From Desulfurobacteriaceae bacterium (GTDB lineage Bacteria > Aquificota > Aquificia > Desulfurobacteriales > DQVG01), in assembly GCA_015661865.1 (NCBI GenBank), contig DQVG01000142.1, positions 1-5,515 on the forward strand: 5,515 bases of DNA, written 5' to 3'. Positions 1 to 5,515 of this stretch are shown piece after piece. Below the pieces are notes generated by a model. The model searched no databases. It saw only the letters and a list, made by a program, of their open reading frames with translations, and was not told where the DNA came from. A program made the position numbers and the translations under genes. Position 1 is the first letter of the stretch. The number at the start of each line of letters is the position of its first letter.

Positions 1-327
1 AAAACTTTATTAAACTTTGCTAAAAATATGTGGGATTTAAACGAGTATTGGAAAAAGCATATAGATAAACTATTTTTAGATTACTTTAAAAAAAGACCAA
101 AAGAACTTGAATATTTAGATAGAAAAACCCTTTTAAAGTTACCCAATTTCTTAGTAAGAGAACTTGTTCAAAAATATTTAAAAGAAAAATATAATTTTAT
201 TTTATCTTCAAAGGATTTATTTGAAATTGAGAATATAATAAAGAAATACAAAAATTTTCAAAGAGATTTTGGAAAATTAGTTTTAAAAATAGAAGATAAT
301 AAGCTTTTTTTCAAATTAAGCAAATAA
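1..327 (+). CDS. tilS: tRNA(Ile)-lysidine synthetase, C-terminal part (5' end outside window)
   Basis: The reading frame is open from base 1, and the ATG at 28 is internal, so this is the last 108 codons of a larger gene. TilS uses ATP to attach lysine to C34 of the CAU anticodon of tRNA-Ile, giving lysidine and AUA decoding in the cytoplasm. The visible part matches the helical domain that follows the catalytic PP-loop domain: a charged helix beginning KTLLNFAKNMWDLNEYWKK, then the segment LDRKTLLKLPNFLVRELVQ, which corresponds to the family pattern of Leu-x-x-LP-x-x-hydrophobic-x-R. It ends with a short strand pair, GKLVLKIEDNKLFFKL, and then stops. No roughly 100-residue extra C-terminal domain of the E. 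coli type follows, so this looks like the short form known from Aquifex. The PP-loop motif SGGxDS is upstream of the window and cannot be checked. The stop lies 1 base before the ribF ATG. The assignment rests on a weakly conserved domain. Confidence 0.68.
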   Translation, partial: KTLLNFAKNMWDLNEYWKKHIDKLFLDYFKKRPKELEYLDRKTLLKLPNFLVRELVQKYLKEKYNFILSSKDLFEIENIIKKYKNFQRDFGKLVLKIEDNKLFFKLSK

Positions 328-328
328 A

Positions 329-1198
329 ATGGTACTAATAATAGGAAAATTTGAAAGCTTTCATATTGGACATCAAAAACTTATCGATATTGGAAAGAGT
401 ATATCAAAAAAATTTAATTTACCTGTAAAAATAGTTAGCTTTTCCCCTTTACCCTATGAATATTTTTATAAAAACTATGTGCCTATCTATACCAAAGAAG
501 AAAGAAAGCATATTGCAAAAAATAAATTTTTAATAGATATAGATTTTTTAGATTTTGAAAAAATAAGAAATTTAAAAGCTTTTGAATTTTTAAAGCTATT
601 AAAAGAAAAATATAATTTTAATTTTATTGTGGCCGGAGAAGATTTTGCCTTTGGAAAAGATAAAGAAGGTTCTTTTTTGGAACTTAAAAAATATGAAAAT
701 ATTTTAAATTACAAAAGTATAAAAGTAAGTTTAGAAATATATAACAATCAAAAAGTAGCTACCTCAACTATTAGAAAATTTCTATCAGAAGGTAAGATTG
801 AAATAGCTAATAAGTTTTTAAATCATCTTTACTTTACTTTTGGTAAAGTAACTTCTGGAAGGCAAATAGGTAAAAAAATAGGTTTTCCAACAGCAAATAT
901 ATATTGTAAAAAATTGATACTAAAGCATGGAGTATATAAAGGATATATATATATAAAAGAAGAAAATAAGTCCTTTTTGGCTATTGCAAACTATGGAAAA
1001 AGACCTACTTTAGATGGGGGAAAAGAGCTTTTAGAAGTTCACATACCGAATATAAAGCTAAATCTATATAATAAAAATGTAATATTTTGGTTTGAAAAAT
1101 TTATAAGACCCGAGAAAAAATTTAACTCAATAAAAGAACTTAAAAACCAAATTAAAAAAGATATTGAGGAAGTTTTAAAAGATGTTAAAGTTAGTTGA
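329..1198 (+). CDS. ribF: Bifunctional riboflavin kinase / FAD synthetase
   Basis: RibF phosphorylates riboflavin to FMN and then adenylylates FMN to FAD in the cytoplasm. The 289 residues are close to the usual 300-315. The N-terminal adenylyltransferase domain has the HxGH nucleotide-binding motif within GKFESFHIGHQKL (residues 6-18). It also has VAGEDFAFGKDKEG (101-114), the counterpart of the family's G-x-DF-x-FG motif, and STIRKFLSEGKIEIA (146-160), which ends the domain. The C-terminal riboflavin kinase domain has GKVTSGRQIGKKIGFPTANI (172-191, with the PTAN motif at 187-190), GVYKGYI (201-207), ANYGKRPTLDGG (220-231) and LLEVHI (234-239). Glu236 is the expected catalytic base. The ending RPEKKFNSIKELKNQIKKDI is also typical. 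The normally near-invariant N and DG of GNFDGVHxGH read K and ES here. The ATG is 1 base after the tilS stop with no clear Shine-Dalgarno, so translation is probably coupled. The gene end overlaps rlmN by 17 bases. Both domains look intact. Confidence 0.95.
   Translation: MVLIIGKFESFHIGHQKLIDIGKSISKKFNLPVKIVSFSPLPYEYFYKNYVPIYTKEERKHIAKNKFLIDIDFLDFEKIRNLKAFEFLKLLKEKYNFNFIVAGEDFAFGKDKEGSFLELKKYENILNYKSIKVSLEIYNNQKVATSTIRKFLSEGKIEIANKFLNHLYFTFGKVTSGRQIGKKIGFPTANIYCKKLILKHGVYKGYIYIKEENKSFLAIANYGKRPTLDGGKELLEVHIPNIKLNLYNKNVIFWFEKFIRPEKKFNSIKELKNQIKKDIEEVLKDVKVS
1166..1171 (+). promoter_or_regulatory. Ribosome binding site of the rlmN-like gene
   Basis: GAGGAA lies within the end of ribF, 10 bases before the ATG at 1182, and is a good Shine-Dalgarno match. 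An in-frame TAA at 1176-1178 sits between this site and the ATG. This rules out any upstream start and fixes the gene start at 1182. Confidence 0.6.
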
Positions 1199-2006
1199 TA
1201 TAATAGAAGATGATTTAAATAAGTTGTTTTTATATGAAACTGAAGATGGCTATACAATAGAAGGAGTTTTTTATAGGGGAAATACCTTATGTATCTCCTC
1301 CCAAGTAGGATGTCCCATTGGTTGTGTTTTTTGTGCATCTGGCTCTAAAGGTTTTTTTCGAAATCTTAATACTAACGAGCTTTTAATGCAGTATAAGTTA
1401 GCTCAAAAAATTTTAAGAGGAAAAATTACAAATATTGCCATTGCGGGAATAGGAGAACCTTTATTAAATTTTGAAAATGTAAAAAATGCGTTAACTATAT
1501 TTAAAAATGATAACTTAAAAGTAACTATATCAACTACTGCGTATCCCTTGAAAAATTTTGAAAAACTATTTGAATTAAACCATAACGGAGTTACTATATC
1601 TTTTCATGCTGGTTTACAAAAAACAAGAAAAAAGATTATTCCTATTAGTGAAGATTTAGAAAAAATTAAAAGTATCTTAATAAAAAAACTTTTACCTTTA
1701 TCCTCCAGACAAAGGAAAAAATATCAGCTGGGATATTTACTAATTGATTCTTTAAATGATGATAAAGAAAATTTAAAAGCTTTTGCAGAATTTGCATCTT
1801 CTTTAAAACTTCAAGTTCAACTAATGATGTTAAATAAGGTTGAAGGAAAACCTTATAAACCTGTATCTGAGGAAAAATATATAGAAATTTTTAAGTTCTT
1901 AAAATCTTATGGTTTAATTGTTACCCTTTCAAATAGATATAGAATTAACAAACTTGGTGGTTGTGGAACTTTATGTGTAAATAGATGGAAAAATCAAGTT
2001 CAGTAA
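1182..2006 (+). CDS. rlmN: Short, divergent RlmN/Cfr-family radical SAM enzyme (probable RNA methyltransferase)
   Basis: RlmN and Cfr methylate adenine 2503 of 23S rRNA (RlmN also A37 of some tRNAs) by a radical SAM, methyl-cysteine mechanism. Here residues 36-51 (LCISSQVGCPIGCVFC) hold the 4Fe-4S motif CxxxCxxC (C44, C48, C51) and the extra Cys C37, which matches C118 of E. coli RlmN. The motif is followed by GFFRNL (57-62). AGIGEP (88-93) is the SAM-binding GEP motif, ISFHAG (139-144) matches the family ISLHA, and C261 in GGCGTL matches the methyl-carrying C355 of AACGQL. All mechanistic cysteines are therefore present. Differences: 274 residues against the usual 340-390, with only about 35 residues before the radical SAM core instead of the N-terminal RNA-binding helical domain. 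LIPWNP is replaced by LMMLNK, and RGDDIDAACGQL by YRINKLGGCGTL. The family is certain; A2503 as the target is not, and the exact substrate is open. The gene overlaps ribF by 17 bases and the next gene by 22 bases. Confidence 0.8.
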   Translation: MLKLVDIIEDDLNKLFLYETEDGYTIEGVFYRGNTLCISSQVGCPIGCVFCASGSKGFFRNLNTNELLMQYKLAQKILRGKITNIAIAGIGEPLLNFENVKNALTIFKNDNLKVTISTTAYPLKNFEKLFELNHNGVTISFHAGLQKTRKKIIPISEDLEKIKSILIKKLLPLSSRQRKKYQLGYLLIDSLNDDKENLKAFAEFASSLKLQVQLMMLNKVEGKPYKPVSEEKYIEIFKFLKSYGLIVTLSNRYRINKLGGCGTLCVNRWKNQVQ

Positions 2007-2623
2007 GGTATTTTAAAATTTTTAAAATTTTAGAAAAGTATTTTTTTAAAAAATATTTTGTATGGTTCTTAATATTTTACATTGGAATAAATGCCCTAGT
2101 AATTCTTTTAGAATTTTTAGGCCATATAGATCTTTTTTTAAAAGATTTTTCAAAATTTTACGAAGCTTATAAAAAATATTTATATTTAACCTTCCCTATT
2201 ATTATTTATTTTTCAATATACTTTTTCTTTTCTGAAATAAAACAAAGTAAAGAATATATTGTGGTCCAATCTTTAGGTATAAACTTTTTCCAAGTTTTAA
2301 AAATAATTTTTCTATTTCTATTTTTTATAGTAGTTTTTATATATATTCAAAGTAATATATATAACTATGATATTAATAAAATTATTTTACTAATTAGCTT
2401 TAGCATTTTATCAGCTATGAATGGTTTACTAATTGGAGAAGAAAAAGATTTTTCTGGAATGATTTTAGGATTTGTAATCATTTTTTCCTTTTTTAATATT
2501 TTTTCCTCTTTATCAAATTTTCATATAATTGATACTAAGGTTCTTTTAATATTAATGATAATTTTAATACTAACTAATTTTATTGTATTTGTAAAAATTT
2601 ATAAGAAAAAAGGATATATATAA
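1985..2623 (+). CDS. LptF/LptG (YjgP/YjgQ)-like permease lacking the periplasmic jellyroll domain
   Basis: This is an inner-membrane protein of 212 residues. Six hydrophobic segments can be placed at about 22-45, 64-84, 104-122, 132-151, 157-175 and 184-205. The first half follows the LptF/LptG pattern: ILEKYFFKKYFVWF at the start, a Pro before the second helix (TFP, 69-71), and a cytoplasmic coupling segment E90-YIVVQSLGIN-FFQVLKI that matches the family's E-x(4)-RAAG-x-S. LptF and LptG pair with the LptB ATPase to extract LPS from the inner membrane. They normally have about 350 residues, with a roughly 130-150 residue beta-jellyroll between helices 3 and 4 that passes LPS to LptC and LptA. 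Here only about ten residues (QSNIYNYDIN) separate these helices. A TAG directly before the ATG (1982-1984) fixes the start, and no strong Shine-Dalgarno is seen, which suggests coupling to the gene upstream. Nearby hldE supports an LPS role. Function without the jellyroll is uncertain, and the protein could be a permease of another complex. Confidence 0.7.
   Translation: MEKSSSVRYFKIFKILEKYFFKKYFVWFLIFYIGINALVILLEFLGHIDLFLKDFSKFYEAYKKYLYLTFPIIIYFSIYFFFSEIKQSKEYIVVQSLGINFFQVLKIIFLFLFFIVVFIYIQSNIYNYDINKIILLISFSILSAMNGLLIGEEKDFSGMILGFVIIFSFFNIFSSLSNFHIIDTKVLLILMIILILTNFIVFVKIYKKKGYI
2608..2613 (+). promoter_or_regulatory. Likely ribosome binding site of the DnaC-like gene
   Basis: AAAGGA near the end of the LptF/G-like gene lies 13 bases before the ATG at 2627. 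That is rather long spacing. The preceding stop (2621-2623) is only 3 bases from this ATG, so reinitiation may also contribute. Confidence 0.35.
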
Positions 2624-2626
2624 GTT

Positions 2627-3394
2627 ATGGATGAAAATGTTTTTAATAAAATTTTAAAAAAAATAAAAATTGTAAATAATGATTCTTCTTGCAAGATTTG
2701 CGGAGGATTAGAGTGGATCTACGATAAAAATAAGGGATATTATAGATGTCTTTGTTTTTATAAGCGTCTTTATAAAGATAGAGAAAAAATTTTAAATATT
2801 CCTAAAAAGTATAAAAATGCAAGCTTTTCTTTTTATAAGCCTAAAAATTTAAGTCAATTTGCTTTTTTTAATATCTTAAAAGAATATGCCCTTATTTATC
2901 CATTTTTCCCTTTTAGTACAAACGAAAATATTAGCCATGAAAAATATATTTTATATATATATGGAGAGACGGGGGTTGGCAAAACTTATCTTAGCATAGC
3001 CTTTTTAAATTACTTATTAAAACATAAAGGCATAAGTGGTTATTTTATCCCTTTTAGAGATCTACTTAATGAACTTAGAAATAGACTTGGAGATAAAGAA
3101 AGTTTTAAGGATTATTTTTTAGATATTAAAAGTAAAGAAATTTTAATATTAGATGATGTTGGAGCCGAAAGAGATACAGAATTTGTAAGAGACATTCTCT
3201 TTGATATTTTAGATTATAGATATAATAATCGTAAATTAACCTTAATTACAAGTAACTTGTCTCCTAAAAGGTTAATTTTAAGACTTTCTTCAGATAATTT
3301 TGAAGATACTAGCTTAGGAGAAAGATTATACTCTAGATTATGTGAAGTTGGAGAATTTATATACGTGGAAGGTAAAGATGAAAGGAAACTTTGA
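2627..3394 (+). CDS. DnaC/DnaI-like AAA+ ATPase (putative replicative helicase loader) with N-terminal zinc cluster
   Basis: The 255-residue protein resembles DnaC, DnaI and IstB-type ATPases, which load or remodel ring helicases or transposases on DNA. Residues 22-43 form a zinc-binding candidate, CxxC-x15-CxC (C22, C25, C41, C43), before a linker region. The AAA+ core has Walker A GETGVGKT (113-120), Walker B ILILDDVGAE (172-181) and a sensor-1 segment LITSN (206-210). GERLYSRL (231-238) is the family's signature near the C-terminus, with R237 as the likely arginine finger. IstB proteins usually sit beside an istA transposase. None is present here, and the neighbours are housekeeping genes, so a chromosomal helicase loader is the better reading. 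Aquifex aeolicus is known to have a DnaC of this kind. The gene overlaps nadK by 17 bases. The ATPase family is certain; the loader role is inferred from similarity and context. Confidence 0.85.
   Translation: MDENVFNKILKKIKIVNNDSSCKICGGLEWIYDKNKGYYRCLCFYKRLYKDREKILNIPKKYKNASFSFYKPKNLSQFAFFNILKEYALIYPFFPFSTNENISHEKYILYIYGETGVGKTYLSIAFLNYLLKHKGISGYFIPFRDLLNELRNRLGDKESFKDYFLDIKSKEILILDDVGAERDTEFVRDILFDILDYRYNNRKLTLITSNLSPKRLILRLSSDNFEDTSLGERLYSRLCEVGEFIYVEGKDERKL
3367..3372 (+). promoter_or_regulatory. Ribosome binding site that decides the nadK start
   Basis: GGAAGG lies 5 bases before the ATG at 3378. It supports that start over the upstream in-frame GTG at 3342, which would add 12 residues (KLENLYTWKVK after the initiator) with no resemblance to NAD kinase. 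Confidence 0.55.
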
Positions 3395-4259
3395 AAAAAT
3401 TGCTATTATCACTAATCCAACTAAAAGTAAAGCTAAAGAGGTCGTAAACCATCTTGTAAACTTTTTACTTTCCCATAAAAAGCAAGTTTTTGTAGATTTT
3501 GTAACTTATAATTTTTTAAATAATAAACTAAAGCCAAAGGTTTTTCTTGTTGAAGGCTTTCCAAAACAAGGTCAAGTGGATCTAGTATTTATTTTAGGAG
3601 GAGACGGAACTCTTTTAAATGCTGCCCGTTACCTAATTACTTTAAAAGTTCCTATTGTAGGTATAAATGTAGGAAATTTAGGTTTTTTAGTTGAAATTAC
3701 TACAGACAATATGGAAAAAGAAATTTTAAAAATTTTTGAAGGAAAATATATTTTAGAAAGAAGGCCAACTTTAAAAGTATTTCATTATCGAAATAAAGGT
3801 CTTATAGGTAAGCATTATTGTATAAACGAAGTTGTTATTAGAAGAGATAGTTTAAGTAGAATGATAAACTTAAAAATTTACTTTAATAACTACCTTATTA
3901 CAAACCTAAGAGGAGACGGGATAATCATAGCCTCTCCAACAGGCTCAACTGCTTATAACTTATCTGCAGGAGGGTCTTTAATTTATCCAGATTTACCCGT
4001 ATGTATTTTAACTCCTATCTGTCCTTTCACCTTGAGCAACCGTCCTTTAATATTACCTTTACTCGAAGATAAATATTTAAAAGTAGAATATAATTCCTCT
4101 CATGAAATGGCAAAGCTTATATTTGATGGTCAAGAAGGAGTAGAAATTCGTTACGAAGATGAAGTTAAAATTCGACGTTCAGAATATGATCTTCTTTTAC
4201 TAAGAAAACCTGAAGAAGACTTTTTCAAAAGATTAAGGGAAAAATTAAAATGGGGTTAA
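3378..4259 (+). CDS. nadK: NAD kinase
   Basis: NadK phosphorylates NAD to NADP in the cytoplasm, using ATP or polyphosphate, and is the only de novo source of NADP. From the ATG at 3378 the protein has 293 residues, the normal size. Family motifs appear in order: KIAIITNP (7-14) as the first strand; the phosphate-donor and catalytic loop LGGDGTLLNAAR (73-84, D76 being the catalytic Asp); GINVGNLGFL (95-104); NEVVIRRD (150-157) for NAD binding; and RGDGIIIASPTGSTAY (178-193), then NLSAGG. TPICPFTLSNRPLILP (212-227) and the late segment FDGQEG (249-254) complete the pattern. Nothing expected is missing. The gene starts inside the end of the DnaC-like gene (17-base overlap) and stops 3 bases before hldE, in the same frame. 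An alternative GTG start at 3342 is less likely because the ATG has a good ribosome binding site and puts the first strand at the usual distance from the N-terminus. Confidence 0.96.
   Translation: MKGNFEKIAIITNPTKSKAKEVVNHLVNFLLSHKKQVFVDFVTYNFLNNKLKPKVFLVEGFPKQGQVDLVFILGGDGTLLNAARYLITLKVPIVGINVGNLGFLVEITTDNMEKEILKIFEGKYILERRPTLKVFHYRNKGLIGKHYCINEVVIRRDSLSRMINLKIYFNNYLITNLRGDGIIIASPTGSTAYNLSAGGSLIYPDLPVCILTPICPFTLSNRPLILPLLEDKYLKVEYNSSHEMAKLIFDGQEGVEIRYEDEVKIRRSEYDLLLLRKPEEDFFKRLREKLKWG
4252..4255 (+). promoter_or_regulatory. Weak ribosome binding site of hldE
   Basis: GGGG in the last codons of nadK lies 7 bases before the ATG at 4263. It is a poor but correctly spaced Shine-Dalgarno. The nadK stop only 3 bases before the start suggests coupled translation. 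Confidence 0.3.
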
Positions 4260-4262
4260 ATT

Positions 4263-5515
4263 ATGATAGCTATTTTAGGAGATGTTATTTTAGATAGTTA
4301 CATATTTGGACAAGTTAAAAGGATTTCTCCGGAAGCTCCTGTCCCCGTTTTAAATGTTCAAGAAAATAAAGATACCCTTGGAGGGGCTGCAAACGTAGCT
4401 CATAATATTGTTTGTTTAAAAAATAGAGTTTTTTTATTTTCAAAATTTGGAAAAGATGAAAGACTTTATCGTTTGCTAAGTCTTTTAAATGAAAAAGGGA
4501 TTCTTCATTTTATTTTAGATAACTACACCTCTATAGAAAAACAACGGATAATTGCAGGAAATCAACAGCTTTTAAGAATTGATTATGAAAAGATATCCTA
4601 TTTAAAAGATAAGGATGCTGAAAAAATAATAGAAAAATTTAATAGTTTAGAAAATATTAAAATAGTTGTTTTTTCAGATTATAAAAAAGGTTTTTGCACT
4701 TCTAGGTTAGCAAAACCTATTTTAAAAATTTGTAAGGAGAAAAACATTAAAGTAATAGTAGATACAAAAGATTCAGACTTAGAAAAATATAGAGGAGCTT
4801 TTATTTTAACTCCCAATGTAAAAGAGCTTTCTTTTATGGTAGGTAAAGAAGTTAAAAATGAGGAAAAAGATATAGTAGATGCAGCTTTAAAATTAATAGA
4901 AAAATATGACTTTGAACATATTTTAGTTACTAGATCAGAGAAAGGAATGACTTTGGTATCAAAAGATAAGTCTTATAAAACTTTTTATGTAAAACCTAAA
5001 GAAGTTTATGATGTCTCTGGAGCTGGAGATACAGTAGTAGCAACTTTAGCAAACTTTTTAGCTTTAGATTATGATTTGGAAAAAGCGTGTTATCTATCCA
5101 ATGTAGCTGCATCTATTGTAGTAGGGAAATTAGGTACAGCTCCAATTTATTTAAAAGAGCTTGAGGAATTTTTAAACGGAAAAACAAAAATATATTCTTT
5201 AGAAAATCTTTTAAAGCAAGTAGAAAAATGGAAAAAAGAAGGAAAAAAAATTGTATGGACTAACGGGTGTTTTGATATTTTACATGCCGGCCATGTATCT
5301 TATTTAAAAGAGGCAAAAAAGTTAGGAGATATTTTGATTGTTGGTTTAAATTCAGATAAAAGTGTAAAAAAATTAAAAGGAAAAGATCGTCCTATAAATC
5401 CTCAAGATGCTAGAGCTAAAGTTTTAGAAGCCTTAGAGTTTGTAGATGCTATTGTTATTTTTGATGAAGATACTCCTTATGAAATTATAAAGAAAATAAA
5501 ACCAGATGTTTTAGT
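4263..5515 (+). CDS. hldE: Bifunctional D-heptose-7-phosphate kinase / heptose-1-phosphate adenylyltransferase (3' end outside window)
   Basis: HldE (RfaE) makes ADP-heptose for the LPS inner core: the first domain phosphorylates D-glycero-D-manno-heptose 7-phosphate at C1, and the second adds AMP. The frame runs to the window edge, giving 417 codons; the E. coli protein has 477, so roughly 50 residues are missing. The PfkB/ribokinase-type kinase domain (about 1-300) shows ILGDVILDSY (4-13), RISPEAPVPVL (20-30), GGAANVAHN (40-48) and the anion-hole motif VSGAGDT (251-257) with catalytic D256, then VVGKLGTA (286-293). The nucleotidyltransferase domain begins near 328 with VWTNGCFDILHAGHVSYL (331-348), holding the HxGH motif H341-H344, then GLNSD (361-365) and LKGKDRPIN (371-379). 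It follows nadK by 3 bases in the same frame. The N-terminus begins almost directly at the first strand, about 12-15 residues shorter than in E. coli, but all active-site parts are present. It indicates heptose-containing LPS. Confidence 0.96.
   Translation, partial: MIAILGDVILDSYIFGQVKRISPEAPVPVLNVQENKDTLGGAANVAHNIVCLKNRVFLFSKFGKDERLYRLLSLLNEKGILHFILDNYTSIEKQRIIAGNQQLLRIDYEKISYLKDKDAEKIIEKFNSLENIKIVVFSDYKKGFCTSRLAKPILKICKEKNIKVIVDTKDSDLEKYRGAFILTPNVKELSFMVGKEVKNEEKDIVDAALKLIEKYDFEHILVTRSEKGMTLVSKDKSYKTFYVKPKEVYDVSGAGDTVVATLANFLALDYDLEKACYLSNVAASIVVGKLGTAPIYLKELEEFLNGKTKIYSLENLLKQVEKWKKEGKKIVWTNGCFDILHAGHVSYLKEAKKLGDILIVGLNSDKSVKKLKGKDRPINPQDARAKVLEALEFVDAIVIFDEDTPYEIIKKIKPDVL

Larger units (their letters stand above)
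1..5515 (+). other. Probable single operon of seven tightly packed genes
   Basis: All genes lie on one strand. The junctions in order are gap 1, overlap 17, overlap 22, gap 3, overlap 17 and gap 3 bases. No intergenic space exists for a terminator, and no GC-rich hairpin followed by a T-run was seen. The operon's promoter and terminator must lie outside the window. Promoters inside coding sequence cannot be excluded, because AT-rich DNA makes -10-like motifs uninformative. Confidence 0.7.

Noticed and set aside
28..327. Separate 99-residue small gene starting at ATG 28
   Set aside because: The frame is open back to base 1 and the upstream codons (KTLLNFAKN) continue the same helix of TilS, so the ATG is internal.
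180..628. Repeated string AAAAGAAAAATATAATTTTA near 180-199 and 601-620
   Set aside because: Both copies encode the common residues LKEKYNF in different genes. In DNA this AT-rich, with heavy Lys/Glu use, chance similarity is enough; no further copies or flanking similarity were seen.
925..960. TATA-rich stretch in ribF as an internal promoter
   Set aside because: It encodes the conserved GVYKGYI strand and following residues; -10-like strings are expected everywhere at this base composition, with no convincing -35 partner.
1039..1338. 99-codon minus-strand reading frame
   Set aside because: It lies opposite the well-supported ends of ribF and rlmN, shows no recognisable motif, and looks like a shadow of Lys/Glu-rich coding sequence.
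2039..2056. T7-A6 homopolymer in the LptF/G-like gene as a slippage or frameshift site
   Set aside because: Runs of 7-8 A or T are frequent throughout the window (also near 305, 1351 and 2656). The frame is continuous on both sides and no useful alternative frame is opened.
3342..3377. Upstream GTG start for nadK
   Set aside because: It would add 12 residues unlike the family; the ATG at 3378 has a good ribosome binding site 5 bases away.
4676..4700. Possible terminator: A-run and T-run around AAAAAAGGTTTTTT in hldE
   Set aside because: It is inside a conserved coding region (DYKKGF), the stem would be only A-T pairs, and the gene continues intact.
1..5515. CRISPR array, tRNA/rRNA gene, insertion sequence, toxin-antitoxin or defence system
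   Set aside because: Coding sequence covers essentially the whole window with recognised families; no regular repeats, terminal inverted repeats or RNA-gene-like GC-rich stretches were seen.

Overview
This is a gene-dense, very AT-rich window (about one quarter G+C by eye). It carries seven genes, all on the + strand and packed end to end. The proteins are rich in Lys, Ile, Phe, Tyr and Glu. The last gene is a heptose-LPS enzyme (HldE) and one middle gene is an LptF/LptG-type permease, so the host is a Gram-negative bacterium with heptose-containing lipopolysaccharide. The high Lys/Glu and low Gln content, the compact overlapping genes and the short TilS form fit a low-GC thermophilic lineage such as Aquificota or Thermodesulfobacteriota. 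That placement is inference from composition and gene form only.

Layout: (1) 1-327, the 3' end of tilS (tRNA-Ile lysidine synthetase), cut by the window edge; (2) 329-1198, ribF (riboflavin kinase/FAD synthetase); (3) 1182-2006, a short and divergent RlmN/Cfr-family radical SAM protein; (4) 1985-2623, a six-helix LptF/LptG-like membrane protein with no room for the usual periplasmic jellyroll; (5) 2627-3394, a DnaC/DnaI-type AAA+ ATPase with an N-terminal zinc-binding cysteine cluster; (6) 3378-4259, nadK (NAD kinase); (7) 4263-5515, hldE (bifunctional heptose kinase/adenylyltransferase), whose last roughly 50 codons lie beyond the window.

No gap between genes exceeds 3 bases, and three of the six junctions overlap by 17-22 bases. 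There is therefore no room for internal terminators or conventional intergenic promoters. The whole window most likely lies inside one long operon with translational coupling. The genes are mixed housekeeping functions: RNA modification (TilS, RlmN-like), cofactor synthesis (RibF makes FMN/FAD, NadK makes NADP), replication (helicase-loader-like ATPase) and outer-membrane LPS (LptFG-like, HldE).

I see no wholly new system such as a defence island, CRISPR array, mobile element or RNA gene. The observations most worth a second look are the jellyroll-less LptF/G-like protein and the N-terminally reduced RlmN-like enzyme with altered substrate-side motifs. In both cases an in-frame stop directly upstream shows that the short form is not a start-site error.
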